The notes: a model not told the origin generated them from the letters alone. A stretch of 39,323 bases of DNA from Basidiobolus ranarum (GCA_040143965.1 JASJQH010006918.1:1-39323); one strand, 5' to 3'; counted from the first letter of the stretch, positions 9,730-23,165 are shown. Numbers and translations are program-made.

Positions 9730-10785
9730 CTAATCGCGGCTTAAAGGACATAATATATCGTTGAGGTATTTTTCGAATTGTTGAATGTTGGTCTCGAAAG
9801 CGGCTACTTTGGAATTCCCTTGTGATTGAGATGGAGGATGGGTGGGGAAGTCGTATAGCCCGTAGCTGTTGAAAAGTTCGTCGGTATTATGTGGATTTTT
9901 GTGACTAGATTGTGTTGTGGCAATATTCAACTGAGCATTTGTGTGAGACGAAACATCCCCTCCAACTCCCGGGTCTATATAATGTGTAAAGAGATCTTGA
10001 AGGTCTACATATCTTTTCAAATGGTGGGAGTGGACTTCCGGCGTGGAATAGCTGGCATCTGATGGGTTCCAGTGTTCGTGACTACTTGTTGGGCTTGTGT
10101 AGCTCGTATCGAGGACGCCCAGATGATTGCATGAGAAATCCGACTCTAGTGGTCTTGCTGGAAATTCCCAAGATCCTGTTGGATATTGTTCACGTATCTG
10201 TCTGAGAGGCATAATGTCATTACAGTAATTTGGTAATTGAGAATAGTTTGAAAAGAGATCCTCCTTTTGGTGGGAGCTGGTGAATTCTTCTGAAGGAGAG
10301 ACTCTTCTCTGGCGTTTTCGTGGTGTGTATTTGTAACCGGGATACCTCAAAGCATGGTCCTTCTTCCCTTGTTCGGCTTTTTTTCTATAGTACTCTTTAA
10401 CATCTTCGGTCTCGTTACGCCACATTTCACCGACTATTTTTGAGACTTCTTTGTTGTTGATTCCCGGATGGGCATCCAAAATCGATTTCTGCTTATCCTT
10501 ACGATATGTCATAAAGGAATTGTTAGGACGAGGAATCCTTTTGGTACTTTGAGTGACTCTTTTCCCAGATGGTGACAGGTTCGATTCACTGTCAAGATAC
10601 GTGGAGGATGAAAGAGGAGGGGGATTTTGCATCAGGATTGGTCGATATCCTTCAGAAAGAAGCATCATGTTAAGACGGTTGTGTTCGTTGATAATGCTCA
10701 TCAACCTTGTCATTTGTTCAGAAGAAATGGTGTTCTGAGGGGTTTGAAGAGTGGAGGTAAAGTTCAAATCTTCTCGAGGGTCCAT
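9730..10785 (-). CDS. MATA_HMG-box transcription factor
   Basis: A single-exon 351-residue protein. Residues about 83-155 form one HMG box: IPRPNNSFMTYRKDKQKSI, then NNKEVSKIVGEMWRNET, then VKEYYRKKAEQGKKDHALRYPGYKY, with a basic PRKRQRR tail. RPxNxFMxYRKDKQ and YPGYKYxPRK are characteristic of the sequence-specific MATA/Ste11/SexM-SexP-like class, not of the architectural HMGB type. The flanks are Ser/His/Asn-rich and probably disordered. Such proteins bind bent DNA and often control mating or sexual development. The mating-locus neighbours known in Mucoromycota (triose-phosphate transporter, RNA helicase) are absent here, so a mating role is only a possibility. No intron is apparent. The gene converges with the LPMO, 144 bp apart. 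Confidence 0.9.
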   Translation of the reverse strand: MDPREDLNFTSTLQTPQNTISSEQMTRLMSIINEHNRLNMMLLSEGYRPILMQNPPPLSSSTYLDSESNLSPSGKRVTQSTKRIPRPNNSFMTYRKDKQKSILDAHPGINNKEVSKIVGEMWRNETEDVKEYYRKKAEQGKKDHALRYPGYKYTPRKRQRRVSPSEEFTSSHQKEDLFSNYSQLPNYCNDIMPLRQIREQYPTGSWEFPARPLESDFSCNHLGVLDTSYTSPTSSHEHWNPSDASYSTPEVHSHHLKRYVDLQDLFTHYIDPGVGGDVSSHTNAQLNIATTQSSHKNPHNTDELFNSYGLYDFPTHPPSQSQGNSKVAAFETNIQQFEKYLNDILCPLSRD

Positions 10786-10857
10786 AATGGCAAGATTAAT
10801 CCAAAGATGATGTCTTTGTCAAAGCTTCGAATGATGAGCCTTCAATGACTCTCCTAC

Positions 10858-10863
10858 TTTATA
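10858..10863 (-). promoter_or_regulatory. TATA box of the HMG-box gene
   Basis: TATAAA on the minus strand, about 75 bp upstream of ATG 10785, is followed by a purine/pyrimidine-mixed leader without another ATG in good context. Confidence 0.5.
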
Positions 10864-10869
10864 GCAGTC

Positions 10870-11701
10870 TCAGAAACGACCTAGGAAACCAGCTCAAGCA
10901 GGTTCCGGATCGTCTTGCCTGGCCGGAAATGAATGAAAGAGCCTTCATGAGGATTAGTAAGGGTTACATGTATAATGTACGGCCTTTGTTGTAATTCTCT
11001 AAATGTATAGTTCTCAGATTCTAGTTTACTATGTATACTTCAATTCTATCCTTATTCTATATCTAGGTAGATCTCAAGTTCGTTTTTTGACCAACTTTTA
11101 CTCAAATCGCGTTTCTATGGCATATGCGTGGTGGTACATTGAACTTATTAAGAGAACACTACAAAGATAACACTGCTAAGATAACACTCTGTAACAAAGT
11201 GACTTTTGTGCATGATCTCTGATGGATTCTTGTACAGAAAGTATCAATATAGGGTATGTACCTTGCACAACCAGCAAAACCAGTAAAACCGACTGATACG
11301 CACAGAGGAGACAAAGTCATATAATTATTCTGAAACCAATGATCGAAGTACAACGTGACTATTCCGGATTTGTATGGATTAACATCAAATCTCATTGATT
11401 AGTGTAGACAATGAGGCTCTCGTCACTAATGGTACTTTCTAAGTGAACCAAGGACATGAATCACCTCTTCTTGATATAAAAATGAACTCTTGGTATTTCA
11501 TTTACCATTGCGTGTTGGGTGATTTAGAGTTGATATCCATGCTACTTGAATCGTTGTGTAAAGCAATAGAGGTGTACCTACATTTCCACTCTTTCAATTT
11601 TAGAACTCATTTACTGTAACTCATTCATTGGTGGTGATTATTTATTTACTTCAAATCCACGAATATAAACTGATTCTAAATGATTGATAAAATTGATGAA
11701 C
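10870..11701. other. Intergenic
   Basis: About 830 bp between the HMG-box gene promoter and the 3' end of the SPX-EXS gene. The sequence is AT-rich. The 78-codon frame at 11159-11395 (-) is not protein-like. No repeat or RNA gene was recognised. Confidence 0.55.
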
Positions 11702-14700
11702 CTACTCTTCGTGAGATAGCGCTCTACGGGGAAAGGGTCTTTGCTCCTCTTGTGTTTGAGTATCGATCAAACCATGAGCAATGACTTTCTCCGTAGTGTT
11801 AATGGCAAATGGCAGAGGGATTTCTTTGATTGCGCGGTATTGACCAACATTATTGATGTGCTGAAGCGTATGTTCAGTATTACTGCGAATGATAATAAAA
11901 TGAACGCCAACACTTACCTCGTTCTCCATTCGGAAGAAATTCCATTGAAAACGTCTTTAAAGAAATTAACTCAATGAACGTAACTGACACATGCTGCTGA
12001 CAAAAATACCTGTAAACTTCACCCAGAGCTAAAAAGAAAGCGACTAATCTTGGATCCCAACCAGTTCCTAACACCGATGTAGAGGCGGTGACAACCCATG
12101 AGAATCGAAGGAAGAGGTTCGAGATGATGGCGAAGTAGTAAGCCTAGAAAAGAGGCAAATATCAATGAGCTAGAAATTCCAATGTTCAGCCAGACACGAA
12201 GACTTACCCATTTCCAAGGGTAGGCAAGGTCTTGACGTAAGAATTTATGCTTATGATTAGGCTCCAAAAAGCCCCAATCCAATCGAATATCCCAAACATA
12301 CGTATAGCATGACGCCAAAATGGCACAGAAAATCCATAGTGCATGGGCCTCAGCGGAACCTGCAGGCAATCCTCAATAAGAGTTCACAGATATGTAGAAA
12401 AGTAGACGAAACTAACCTCTGATGCGTGCACCAGCAGCAGCCCATAGCAGGATCATGGATGAGATATACTTTCCAGCGTTGGCCAGGTGTGGGAAGGCTT
12501 GGCCACTATCCTGATATCTTCTGACGCATTGAAGAAAACGCCACCAGGCTGGTAAAGTAGGAATGCACATGGCTATCCAATAGGTATGGATGTTGCATCT
12601 CGACTCGAGGTTCTCCCACCCGTAAGAATACGCACAGGCCATCAATTGCAAATTGATCAACGTATATCCCAAACTGTTAAGCTCATCAGCAATGAAAAAG
12701 TCCCGAAAGTAAACGGAATAAAGCGGACTTGTTACGATTCGATACAGCGTAATGATAAGCCATCTTCTAGAGGTGTAGTATAGAATCCTAAATGGGCACA
12801 AAAAGAGGCCCACCATGGTGCATATTAAAATAAGTGGATAAGAGTCGGGGGAAATCTGATTTGGAAGTGGATTGGAAAAGGTGAAGCTTGAGATGTACGA
12901 GTAAACCATGAAAAAGAACGCGGGAAGCTTCGGGTGGGTTGGTTAGAATGTGTTGTCAGTCACGTATCGTGTATCACAAATAGACGATGCTTACCTCTAG
13001 AAACTGATGTCGGTGTAGATGATCTCTAGGATCGAATTCAAAGATAAACCGGTAATTTACATTGTTTTTGGACCACACATATATGTTGATTCCGAATAGA
13101 GCTGCGAAGATGATTGGCAACAATAGACCGCCATATATTTGTAAGGTAATATCTGCGTAGGGGACGGACTTCCTGACCTCGGGATCCATAGCTGTGAAAT
13201 ATACAACATAGAGATAAGAAAGGAAAGAAAAGGGAATAAGCGACCAAGCACCTACCCAGGTACACCGATCTAAAGAAGACAGGGAGTGAAAGGCCAATAT
13301 ATAGCCCGGACCTTAGTGCAGTCGAATAAAATGACTATATCAAAAGAAGTTGACTTGACTGCCGACTGTTCTCATGCACAGACTAACTTACCCTTTTCTT
13401 CAGATCAGGAATTCGTAAACTATCCATAGCTTCTTTTCGTGATGCGCCGTCAAAGACATCTGTGTAAAGAGTCTTTTTATGACATGTTAGTACCAGATGT
13501 AGCGCTGTATACTGATTCGATTCTTACTTCCGTCTGTACAATGATCTTGTCTAGTATAGTGGAGGCTACAAAGTTTCGACTTTCTGCTTTAGCCATGTAG
13601 AGTTGAGTACATTTCCAATGTGCAGTCTGAAAGGCAACATCCACTATCAGTCCATTGTCGCTCCCGCAATCCATATAATATCACAAAATACCTTCTCGAA
13701 CTTTTTTAAAATCTTCATAAATCCAGTGTGATTCAGAATCTAATCAGATGAAAACTAAGTAATTGCGGCTTTATGTCTCTTGGTGGGTCTCTGGGTACCT
13801 TGTAGTTTTTGAGCAACTCAACACTGCGATAGTATTCGAGAAGCGCCTTTTCCAATCTGTGCTTCAAAGCTTTTTCGTTGGAAGCAATCTCCTCTCGACG
13901 TCTTTCAACTTCCTCTGGATCAACAGGATCGTTATATACAAGGTCACAATCATCACAATTATGTCCATCTTTTTTCGTATTGTCTATTCGATGATAATTG
14001 ACATGTTCGCTCGATGGTCCCTATTGAGAACCAGTGGTTGAGTTGCAAGCTCTTATTTCATCAACAATCAATCCCTACCTCTCCTCCAGTCGTGGCTGCC
14101 TCCAAAACAAGAACCTGCTCTCGTAGAGCATAAAGTCGCTTGACCGCCTCCTTTTCCTTTTCTTTGGTTGGAGAGCATTTCTTTAATAAACTTCTATCTC
14201 AAGGCTCTATTGAAAACATACCATCATAAAATTGACATATTTTCTCTAACTCTTTATCTAGTAGTTCAAAGAAACTACGCTCCTCTGGGCTTCGTCGGGC
14301 CAATTCAATTTGGAGCCTAGAGGTGCTTTCTAAAGAGAATCAGCTGTTTAAGTGATGAACGATAAAGATGATGACTAAGGCTGATCATGTACCCAAGCTT
14401 TCCGTCATGTTTAAAGTATATGAAGGCATGCTCAACGCATTAAGTGTCCGAGATCTAAGAAACGGTTCTCTCTCGGAGGCTTTTGGCCTTGTTACCACTT
14501 CCGCTTGTGATTTGCGGCGAAAAACATTTCCTATATTACCATTACTAGCACGACGCTGCTCAATAGAAACATCTTTTACAGATTGGGCATACCGAGTAGG
14601 ACCGAGTACAGGAGAAAATAGCAAGGCAGGTTTACTCTTTTTCTGAGGTCCTTGCTTCTCTTCGATTCTTTTTAGTGCCTTTTTCAAAGCCTTATAGTCT

Positions 14701-14759
14701 ATGTACTTTTGTTTCCACTCTGGGACAGACTCCGTCTCAAGGTACTTTGCGAACTTCAT
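11702..14759 (-). CDS. syg1: SPX-EXS domain protein, Syg1/XPR1-like phosphate transporter or sensor
   Basis: A minus-strand gene of roughly 12-14 exons; not every junction was fixed. Exon 1 (14759-14393) starts the SPX domain with MKFAKYLETESVPEWKQKY and YKALKKALKRIEE. Later SPX pieces are STSRLQIELARRSPEERSFF (near 14300), KRLYALREQVL (near 14120), a His/Asp/Cys-rich insert, and NHTGFMKILKKFEK (near 13710), the lysine cluster that binds inositol pyrophosphates. Membrane segments begin near 13290 (SGLYIGLSLPVFFRS). The EXS domain covers about 12910-11880, with CPFRILYYTSRRW, FRDFFIADELNSL, ARIRG, YVWDIRLDWG and RFSWV. XPR1/Syg1 proteins export or sense phosphate in the plasma membrane or Golgi. 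The C-terminus (ALSHEE) lies beyond EXS. It shares a 648-bp promoter with Scc2. Confidence 0.92.
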
Positions 14760-15407
14760 GTTACCAAGGAAAGGAACGTCTACTGATACAATTGAAGCTT
14801 CATTTTAATCTGAGCTTAATATATCGTCATATGACTGAGCAAAATCCAGTAACACTATCTGAGTGACTAATTCAAGTTACACTGGTTATATGTTGTTTTA
14901 AAGAGTTATTGTTATAAAAGCATCATACATACAATATATCAATCTCATTATCTTGTGTTCTTAATGTCGATCATCGTTCATTGATGTCTGATGTTTCAGT
15001 GATACCTCCAAAGTGATACAATAATTTATACATGCATCCGACAATTAATCTCAACTAACTTCGGTTAATCGGCTATTACTTTTGTTATCAATTGATTGAT
15101 TGTACTGATTATTGATTTAAGCCAAAGATTATTGTTTCGTCAACCTCTGTTTAAATCGTGTTCAGTAGCAGGTTCAATTATTGTTGTGGTGCTATAGTAT
15201 GTTTTGATTTTGTATTGATGATCTCAATTTTTGAACCAGTGCAGTTTCTCTGTATGCTTTATCCCTAAGAATTTGTGTAACCTTCTAAGCCAAACCCATA
15301 ATTATTGCCTGTAGACCTTTCCTGATCTTTACTCATTATAACATATCCAAGTACAGACGACGTGTTTATTTCTTCGATAACTTCCACCTTGACACGACTC
15401 GAAAATA
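14760..15407. other. Divergent promoter region between SPX-EXS and Scc2 genes
   Basis: 648 bp separate the two start codons. The sequence is AT-rich with frequent short direct words (TTGATTGATTG, ATTGATG). No gene, clear TATA box or known RNA was found. Confidence 0.55.
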
Positions 15408-18400
15408 ATGGATGGTGAGAGTGAGGACAGAAAAGCAAGGTTACTTCCTCCTACTGATGTTCGTGGTGCACTTAAGTACTGGCCTATGGCTTCCTTAACT
15501 CCTTCGTTCTCAAGTGCGTATAAATGAGATAAATTCACTCCTTCAAACATAATCTAATATTGCTTCTGAATTAGTAATAAAGGATATACCCTCGGTAAAG
15601 ATAGTGCACGATGAATTTACTTTATGTGCCCCTGGTGATACAGAATACGTGGATAATATATTACATTGTGGTTTGAATGAGGCCAACGGATATGTCGCTA
15701 CCATCGCTAATCTTTTAAACGAAGTTGACGCGTCATATTTGTAAGAAAGTGGTTTTTTTAAAAGGCGGTATATACATCTTACCCCTGTTTCTAAATCATA
15801 ACCTTTTCAACAGAAAATTCAAATCCTCCTGCATACCACCTTCCACTTTCCAACCAGAAAATGACCAAATACTGCCAACTGCACACCCACTAATGGCGAA
15901 GCTTATCATGGGTTATTGTCACCGCGATGGGGATGCTCCAGTACCCCCTGGTAATGTCAAACTTCCTCATTACCTACTTAACAATAGACCACTAAATGTC
16001 TTCCCATAATAGAATTGTATCAGCAGCAAATACCCAGTCATAATAATGCCTTCCGTTTCATACACAAGTTCAAAGACTCAAAAGTGGCTCTGGTTACTCA
16101 AGGAGATTCACTCCCCAAGCACGGTATTTCTGACATTTAATTTGATTATATCATAAAGTACACTCGCTAATATCAACAATATTGATGTTCAAGTTCCGGA
16201 TGTTAGCAAAGAAAAAAAACCGACCCCTCGACAAGAACCGTTAAGAAAGGATGTGATCCAAAACCATGTCAAGACTTCACCTCCAAATAAAAATAACAAA
16301 ATTCCTCCAAAGAGACAATCAGATTACAGCGAAAGCAAGAAAGCGATTAGTAATCCAGCAGAAGGTTGAAGATATTCATGATTGCTTATTTGTAAATAGA
16401 AACTTACCGCGTTTATCATTCTGTAATTCTAGCTGCGTTTACGAGATTAGTCGACTTTTTGGATGATATGTTTGCAGCAGATGATTCTCTCACCCCAGAT
16501 ACATCCATTTCGGAAGCGAATGCGGATGCTTACAAGTTTTTTATTCCATCGTCTATTTCTACGGACAATACACTGTTGACAAGAGAGACGATTTCTAGAG
16601 TGACTTTACTAATTAGCAAAGCTGCTCAATATAATAGGCTCGGCGATGTTAATGTAGAGGATTTTAGTAGACTCCTTAAAATCCTTGAGCGATCTGTTCG
16701 TGCAGCTGAGGATATAGATGTGTTCGCACCTAAACTCAATATTGATGATGAAGAATTGAATAGCGAACAACATCAACTCAATTTTGTAGAAGAGAAACTC
16801 GTAACTATCCAACATGGACTCGACGCGGCGATATGTGCATTCTCTCTTATGACTGGAGGTGCTCTAAGCCGGCAACTTTATCCTGAAGACATCATCATAT
16901 CAAGCCTCAATCTAGCCAAAAACCAGCTCAAAGGAACTTTGTTTACTATATTCGAGCTCTCAGATATAGATATCTCTGACCAATCTCTTGTTCAGAATGC
17001 AATGAAAAGCACCACAATTAAACGCCAGCTGAATTCACTTATTTTACCATTGACGACCTTCTTTAATAAGCTCTACTCCCTGATGCATATCCAAGAATTG
17101 TCGGATAGTGTCATGATCACTGTGGGATATTTTGCTGTTGCGCCGTTTTTCGTCGAAAGTTCTTCTATCCTTCCTGCTGGTTTGGAAGGCATTAAACTTG
17201 CCGCACTAGGACTTCTTCGATCTATCTTTACATGCTACCCAAATCAACGTACTTGGATATTAGAGGAGATTTTAACGTCTCTTATCAAATTGCCAACAAA
17301 CCGCCGTAACCTCCGACAGTACAAGTAGGGATTTTCCAGCAGAGATGGTCAAACGCGTTTAAATTTTAAATTTTTGTGTATTATAGACTTGCCGACGGTA
17401 AATCTATTCAGATGGTTTCCGCTCTACTCTTACAATTAATTCAATGCTGCACGGATCGTATTATCCGTAATGGATTCAGCAGCGATGAAGTAGAGAAAAT
17501 GGCCCAGAAAGAACCAGAAGAAGATGAACGTAACTTTCAGAAAACTCAGGCAGCTTTGCTGGAGAAGGTTATATCATTTCTATTTGTACCTATAAATAGC
17601 GTGTACAATTTCTAACCTTATTGACCAATATAACTGACAGTTTGGTGGACTTTGCAAAGGCGGACTTGACGCTGCCAATTTCAACGCCTCTTATATCTTC
17701 AAATATCTTCTTTCCAGGTAAGCCACTTTGAATTCGTTGATTCCCCGTAGCGATCAGTTTACTAAGAAAAAACAATCGATACGATAGATGTACAAAGAAC
17801 AAATCTTCTAATGAAGCAGAATATCGCGCACTCCTCGATAACTTTATGGAGGATGTTCTGACTGTACTCAACCTTCCGGAATGGCCTGGCGCTGAGCTTG
17901 TCATTCGGATCTTTAGCAAAATCATGGTAATATATATATACATTTGGTGCTACTATGCATGAGGCTCTAACATAGAGTATAGGTTGGATATATTGACGAC
18001 AAAAGGGCTGAAACATACACCAAGTCAATGGCGATCGACTACCTGGGAATTATAGCTGCCAAAATTAAGAAATCGATGAATTCCTTGATTCCAAAGAAAG
18101 AGGAAAGCGAAAATTTTGATTTAGGTAGCGAGCCTCAGGATATTAAACCACGATCTCTTCTTGAAATCCCTACGGGAGAGGTAATGAATTAATTACGATC
18201 TTTCCATCTTCTGTGTTAATGCTCAATGTATGCTGCTTGTAGATTACTGGTGACACTCCCCTCCAACCGATTCAAAATCTTGTACAGTACCAAAGGACAT
18301 TGTTGGACTACTTAGAAGTACTGGCCACAGAAGACCCCGGTATCGAGGTAAAGTAAAAGTATGAATCTCTTTGTACTGATCTTCATTAACTCACATTTCT

Positions 18401-21400
18401 GAGCATATAGTGTGCAAAACAATTTTATCTTTGCGATTGGGGAAATATCATGGCGGCCAATTTTGTTCAAGCCACAAAAGCAAGTCGACACGATGATAAC
18501 ACATGGGATCCAAATGTCATCAAAGAATTTTTCGATGTATTGAGAGAATTCGCATTGAACGGTTCCGACAGAGCAGAAAAAAGACGAGAGTATGCAGATA
18601 GTCTTGTTTCAGATTCGATTGTATTTTTATATTGACTTTGTATCTTATTTAAAAAGAAAAATCTCCGACCGACACACTATATTAATTGTTACAGAGCTAC
18701 TTGGTACTCGTCAAGGATTATACCAGAGCTTTGACGTCTTACTTTCGAAAATACTGGCTGCTTTAGAAATGTCCGTCGTAGCCTTCAGAACAAAAGCTTT
18801 GAAAGCGTTAGGTCAAGTGGTAGTCTCTCATCCCGAAATTCTAAGCCAGGTATATTGCTTTTGTACTTTTACTCAACAAAACCATGATGCTAATACCTCT
18901 TGGAAAGGTCAATGTACGTCACACTATAGGTAATCGTTTGCAGGATTTATCACCTGCTGTACGTGATGCTGCCATCGACTTGGTTGGCAGATACCTCTCT
19001 CAAAAGCCAGAAATTACCCAACAGTACTATAAAGTTATTAGTGAGCGGATTTTGGTAATTTCCTTTCGCTACCTCAGATTTTATTCATTTTTAACACTCT
19101 TCCTGATTATTAGGATACTGGCCTGAACGTTCGTAAAAGAGTTATTAAGTTATTACGCGAGATATATCTTAAAAGCGAAGATCATGACATGATGGTGGAT
19201 ATTTCTTTCAAGTTCTTGAATCGTGTGAATGATGAGGATTCTAATGTTAAGGTAAATGCTCATAGAACTGTAGCACTAGAATCTAGTAAGATGTCTTATG
19301 CAAAAGGATAATTTTAGGAATTGGCCTTAAAGACCCTCCAAGAAATCTGGTTCGGGCCGTTCAAATGCCAGTCCAGTGGACTCTTTGAGTTGGATGAATT
19401 ATCCCCTGATCAATATCAGAGTCTTATGTTCTCGAAAATGACCGTCACCGGCAAGAAAGAGGTTTTGGCTCGTACTTTGATTATGGTAGATGTAGTCAAG
19501 ATGCTTAGTGCCAGTGGGGGTGAGAGTTTGGGCGTCCTAATCCAAAAAGTAATGTACTTGCTCAAGTATTTCTTTGCCTAACAACATTTAATTAATGCAA
19601 TTCATTAGATTATCGAGAAAAGCGAAGGAAAGGTCAAACGAGGAATAACTACCATATGTCAATGTATGGTGGATTGCTTGATTGAACACCTTCTGTCGGT
19701 TGAGGAAGATAACTCCAAAGTAAGTGCACTTGTTGTATTCGAATTCCAATATTACTATACTTATACAACCATTTAGGGCTCCGTGGTTCATTGTATCAAT
19801 GCACTATACCTCTTTAGCAAGGCAGCTCCAGAGCTATTAGTTGATCACGTCACCGTCCTTCATCCATATACAAAAGCGTCTACTTCGGTAAAAGAAAAGA
19901 CACCTCCTGTAGTCTCCATACTATTGAAGATGAAGTTAACGATTTGCATTTATTAGGCTGAGGATCAAAAGATTCTTTATTTTGTTTTGATGATATATTC
20001 CAACTCTGTGCCTTTATTGAAGAACCCGGATCCTGCATTTCTTCAAGGCCTTGAGCAGGAGCTATTTACTTTACTATCAAAGAGTTCACAGATGGTCAGT
20101 ATGAATACCCTTGTTTCAAAGTTTTATGGATCCTTATAAATATGTTGTTTCTCAGGTACTATTGGTAGTTGTTCCTTGCTTGTGTGCAATTGTAGATCGA
20201 CTGACACATAACTATGTCCGCCTCTCAAAATTATTGCGATCATGTTCAGGTACGAGAAAGTTACCATAGCATTCATGAATACAGATTAACATGTTGCTGT
20301 AGCCAAGCTTACTACCGAGATTGAACGCGTCAAAGATGGTCTTGAATTAAGCTCCCCAAGAAATGTTGTTCGCTTACTTATGATTCTAGGATTACTTTGC
20401 AAGCACTTCAATTATGACAAGAAAAGACATGACATACCAGGTAAAGAAACTTCTTTATGACTATTGGTAAATATTTTATTGAAATTAATTCCATTTTTTC
20501 GTTAGAGGCTCAATCGGACTTGGATAGCATCCATAAAGTACATTCAAGTTATATCTATCAACTTGATCTGTTTACTTATTTACCATCGAAAAAATTAGGG
20601 TCCTATTCTCCCGTATATGTTTGAGCTTATCATGTCATTTGCTTCCGCAAAACTTCACTCCAATATTCTTATAGTAGCACTCCAAAGTTTAGGTTGGTAC
20701 TTTACTATATTCATCAGATTGATACGGACTCTCCTCATTGATGAACTTCTCCAGGATTTATCTACATGACTCAACCCAAGTTGATGCTCGCTGAATCAAG
20801 TCGACTTTTAATGGGAAATATCTTTGAATCCAATTCTATTGAGCTTAAGATTCAGTTATTGAAAGTTTACTTGGATTTCCTCTTGGCCGAGCAAAAGAAT
20901 TCGGAGCTTCTGGAAAAAGGTAAAATGACAAAAACTTCGGTGACCTTGGTTTGAATTACAATCTAAGCTTCCGCATTAGAACATGACAAAGATGCTCCGG
21001 TCGATATCAAAGTCTTGGTAGGAAACGCTGAAGAGCTTGGTGAAGCAGGGTAATAGCATTCGTATAATTATTTCGTGAATAGTTATTAATGACTTTTTCG
21101 ATGTAATAGTGTAAGCAGCTCCCTCATGCAGTGCTACCTTGATAGAATCCTTGATTGTATGCTCTCAGAACAAAACACTTTGAGGCTATTATCTCTTGAT
21201 GTTGTCAGCCAAATTATTCAACAAGGCTTGGTACATCCACTTAAGGTTTGTTCATACACGTTTTATATATTTCATGAGATATGTTTAACCTTTCAATCTG
21301 CTCTTAACTCCACAGTGCGTTCCAGCGATTGTTGCGCTGGAAACTGGTCACGAGAAAGTCTTGCGAGAAAAAGCGTATAAAATGCATTGCCATCTAAATG

Positions 21401-22645
21401 AAAAGTATCCTTCGTTTATACACTCGCGAAATGTTGATGCCGTAAGAACTGCATACGACTACCAAAAGCAGATAACCAAGGATAAACCGATTATAGGTAC
21501 TTCACCTATATTTACTCTATTCTTGACTGTATTCTCACCATAACTCATTGAACCAGGCTATGATATCGTTAAGATTGATTCAAAACCGGAAGCTCTATTA
21601 AACTCCATGTACACACTTGTGAAGGAGAAACGACAGCGTAGACACGACTTTCTAAAGTCGCTAATCAAGTCATTTGACTTTGATCTCGAAAGAACTACCG
21701 ACTCTGCGGTACGTCTTGATCGACAAGTAAAGCATGATCATTCCTCTAACTAAAAATGTAATCTATAGGTTGACCCCGGATTTTGTAAGTTTGTCTGCGA
21801 GAACCTTTCGGTTTTAAACTACAAAACTCTGGAAGAGGTTTTGTATCTGATATATGCTATTAATCAAGTACTCTCTGTCACTGGAACCAATGTTATGCAT
21901 CAAATGGAGCTACAGTCGCGAAATAGTGATGGTATGCAAATATGAAGATATACTATTTATTTCTCCCGTTGATATCATTTTGTATTAACCCCATTCACTT
22001 GCTAGTTCCAGATAAAAAGTTCAAGGTCTATTGTAAAGTAGCTGTCTGTATGGGCCTTTTGATAATCCTCAAGGAGTATCTAAAGGGGGCTTTCTCACTA
22101 AATGAAGCGTATGTATTACTACGAATTGCTAGTATCTATTTATTCTAATTACAAAAAATGTTTTTAGGAAATGTCAGAGCTTCAATCCCTCTGACTCTGG
22201 ACATAAAGATAAGCCAGCTTTCCGGCAACCACGAGCAATCCAACCAATATCATGGGATAGACTTATGCTTCCTACTAATTTATCCGATAAGAATGTCGAT
22301 CTTAAACAAACAAGTGAAAAGGTAATTAGATAGAACTTACTTGAATGGGAAAAAAATTCATCGAACTTACAATATATACAGTTTTACGAGCTCATGAATG
22401 AAAGCGGCTCCGTCGCTGACTACCATGACGACGCTGAATCGGTAGACCTTGACGATAGCCTGGAATTTGAAGCGACTAGCGACACCTCACCAACTATGAA
22501 GCCTAACCAACGTAATAAATTAAAGCCAGTCAAAAAGGCACTCGGTGCACGTAACAATCCTCCTAAAGTAAAAAAGCGATCTGTTGAAGAAAGCGAACCC
22601 ACCTTTATTATGGAAAGTGGATGGAAGCGGCCAAAAAAGTATTAG
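15408..22645 (+). CDS. mis4: Cohesin loader Scc2/Mis4/NIPBL
   Basis: A 7.2-kb gene with about 20 short introns. Exon 1 (15408-15513, MDGESEDRKARLLPP) joins exon 2 at 15575, then 15814-15950 and onward. The largest exon, around 16450-17325, encodes the first HEAT region. Family signatures appear in order: RTWILEEILTSLIKLPTNRR followed by KLADGKSIQMVSALLLQLIQ (17260-17445), ELLGTRQGLYQSFDVLLSKIL (18690-18760), RLQDLSPAVRDAAIDLVGRYL (18935-19000), then NVRKRVIKLLREIY and LKTLQEIWFGPF (19120-19360). The C-terminal Nipped-B region follows (about 19850-22150). The tail (22394-22645) is acidic then basic, ending WKRPKKY. Scc2 with Scc4 loads cohesin on chromatin and drives loop extrusion. A Lys/Pro-rich disordered linker lies at 16190-16370. 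All regions look intact. Confidence 0.93.
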
Positions 22646-23165
22646 GCATATTGATTTGAAATTACATATAGAATTATACATTTTCTATGCTCTTTGAACG
22701 TTGATAAATAATATTGCCTGTATATTTTCTTTTTTTCTGAAGCTTTTTGAAAATATTTTATCTTTGTATCTCTAGATTTGCTATGGCGTTCTTTATGCCT
22801 ACCTTCTTGCATTACCAACTAAATAAACCGAGAAACCAACAAATCTGTGGCATTTGTATCATGTATTAACGAACTTAATGTGGCGAAGATACTCGCGGTC
22901 TGAGATATACTATATCAATCAATATGCCATTCTACGCGATCAAAAATTGACTAATCAAGATGATTTATAAATTCTTTTAATAAATTTTCGATTATACAAA
23001 TTATATTTTTACATTCAAAACTACTTATTTTCTACAGGGGGCCTATTACCCCACGCGTAACAGTTCAAGATTGATTTAAACAGGGGTGTATGGAGATGTA
23101 TTTTTTTTTGCATCTAGAGATGATTCAAATCAGCATATAAATATCATGGCTGAGCAGTAATCATG
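22646..23165. other. Intergenic and upstream region of the snoRNA host gene
   Basis: The Scc2 3' flank is AT-rich to about 23030, then a GC-richer stretch follows (GGGGGCCTATTACCCC at about 23036-23051 and ACGCGT at 23054) before the host-gene TATA box. The G-run/C-run pair and ACGCGT could be promoter elements; that is inference. No open frame over 60 codons lies between here and 25.5 kb. Confidence 0.55.
23136..23143 (+). promoter_or_regulatory. TATA box of the snoRNA host gene
   Basis: TATAAATA lies about 30 bp upstream of a pyrimidine-rich putative start (CCTTACTCACACTCTC, around 23166-23181). This spacing fits a Pol II core promoter and an oligopyrimidine 5' end, as in many snoRNA host genes. 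The assignment rests on position only. Confidence 0.5.

Noticed and set aside
10635-10660. U12-like donor word ATATCCTT near 10645 in the HMG-box gene region
   Set aside because: It lies on the plus strand within an uninterrupted minus-strand coding exon, with no branch motif near it.
13763-14041. 92-codon plus-strand frame in the SPX-EXS gene
   Set aside because: It is antisense to the conserved SPX exon ending NYK; the composition is Phe/Ile-rich without a family match.
15408-22645. Condensin subunit Cnd1 as the identity of the HEAT-repeat gene
   Set aside because: The KLADGKSIQMVSALLLQLIQ and ELLGTRQGLYQSFDVLL signatures, and the DLSPAVRDAAIDLVG block, belong to Scc2/Mis4/NIPBL.
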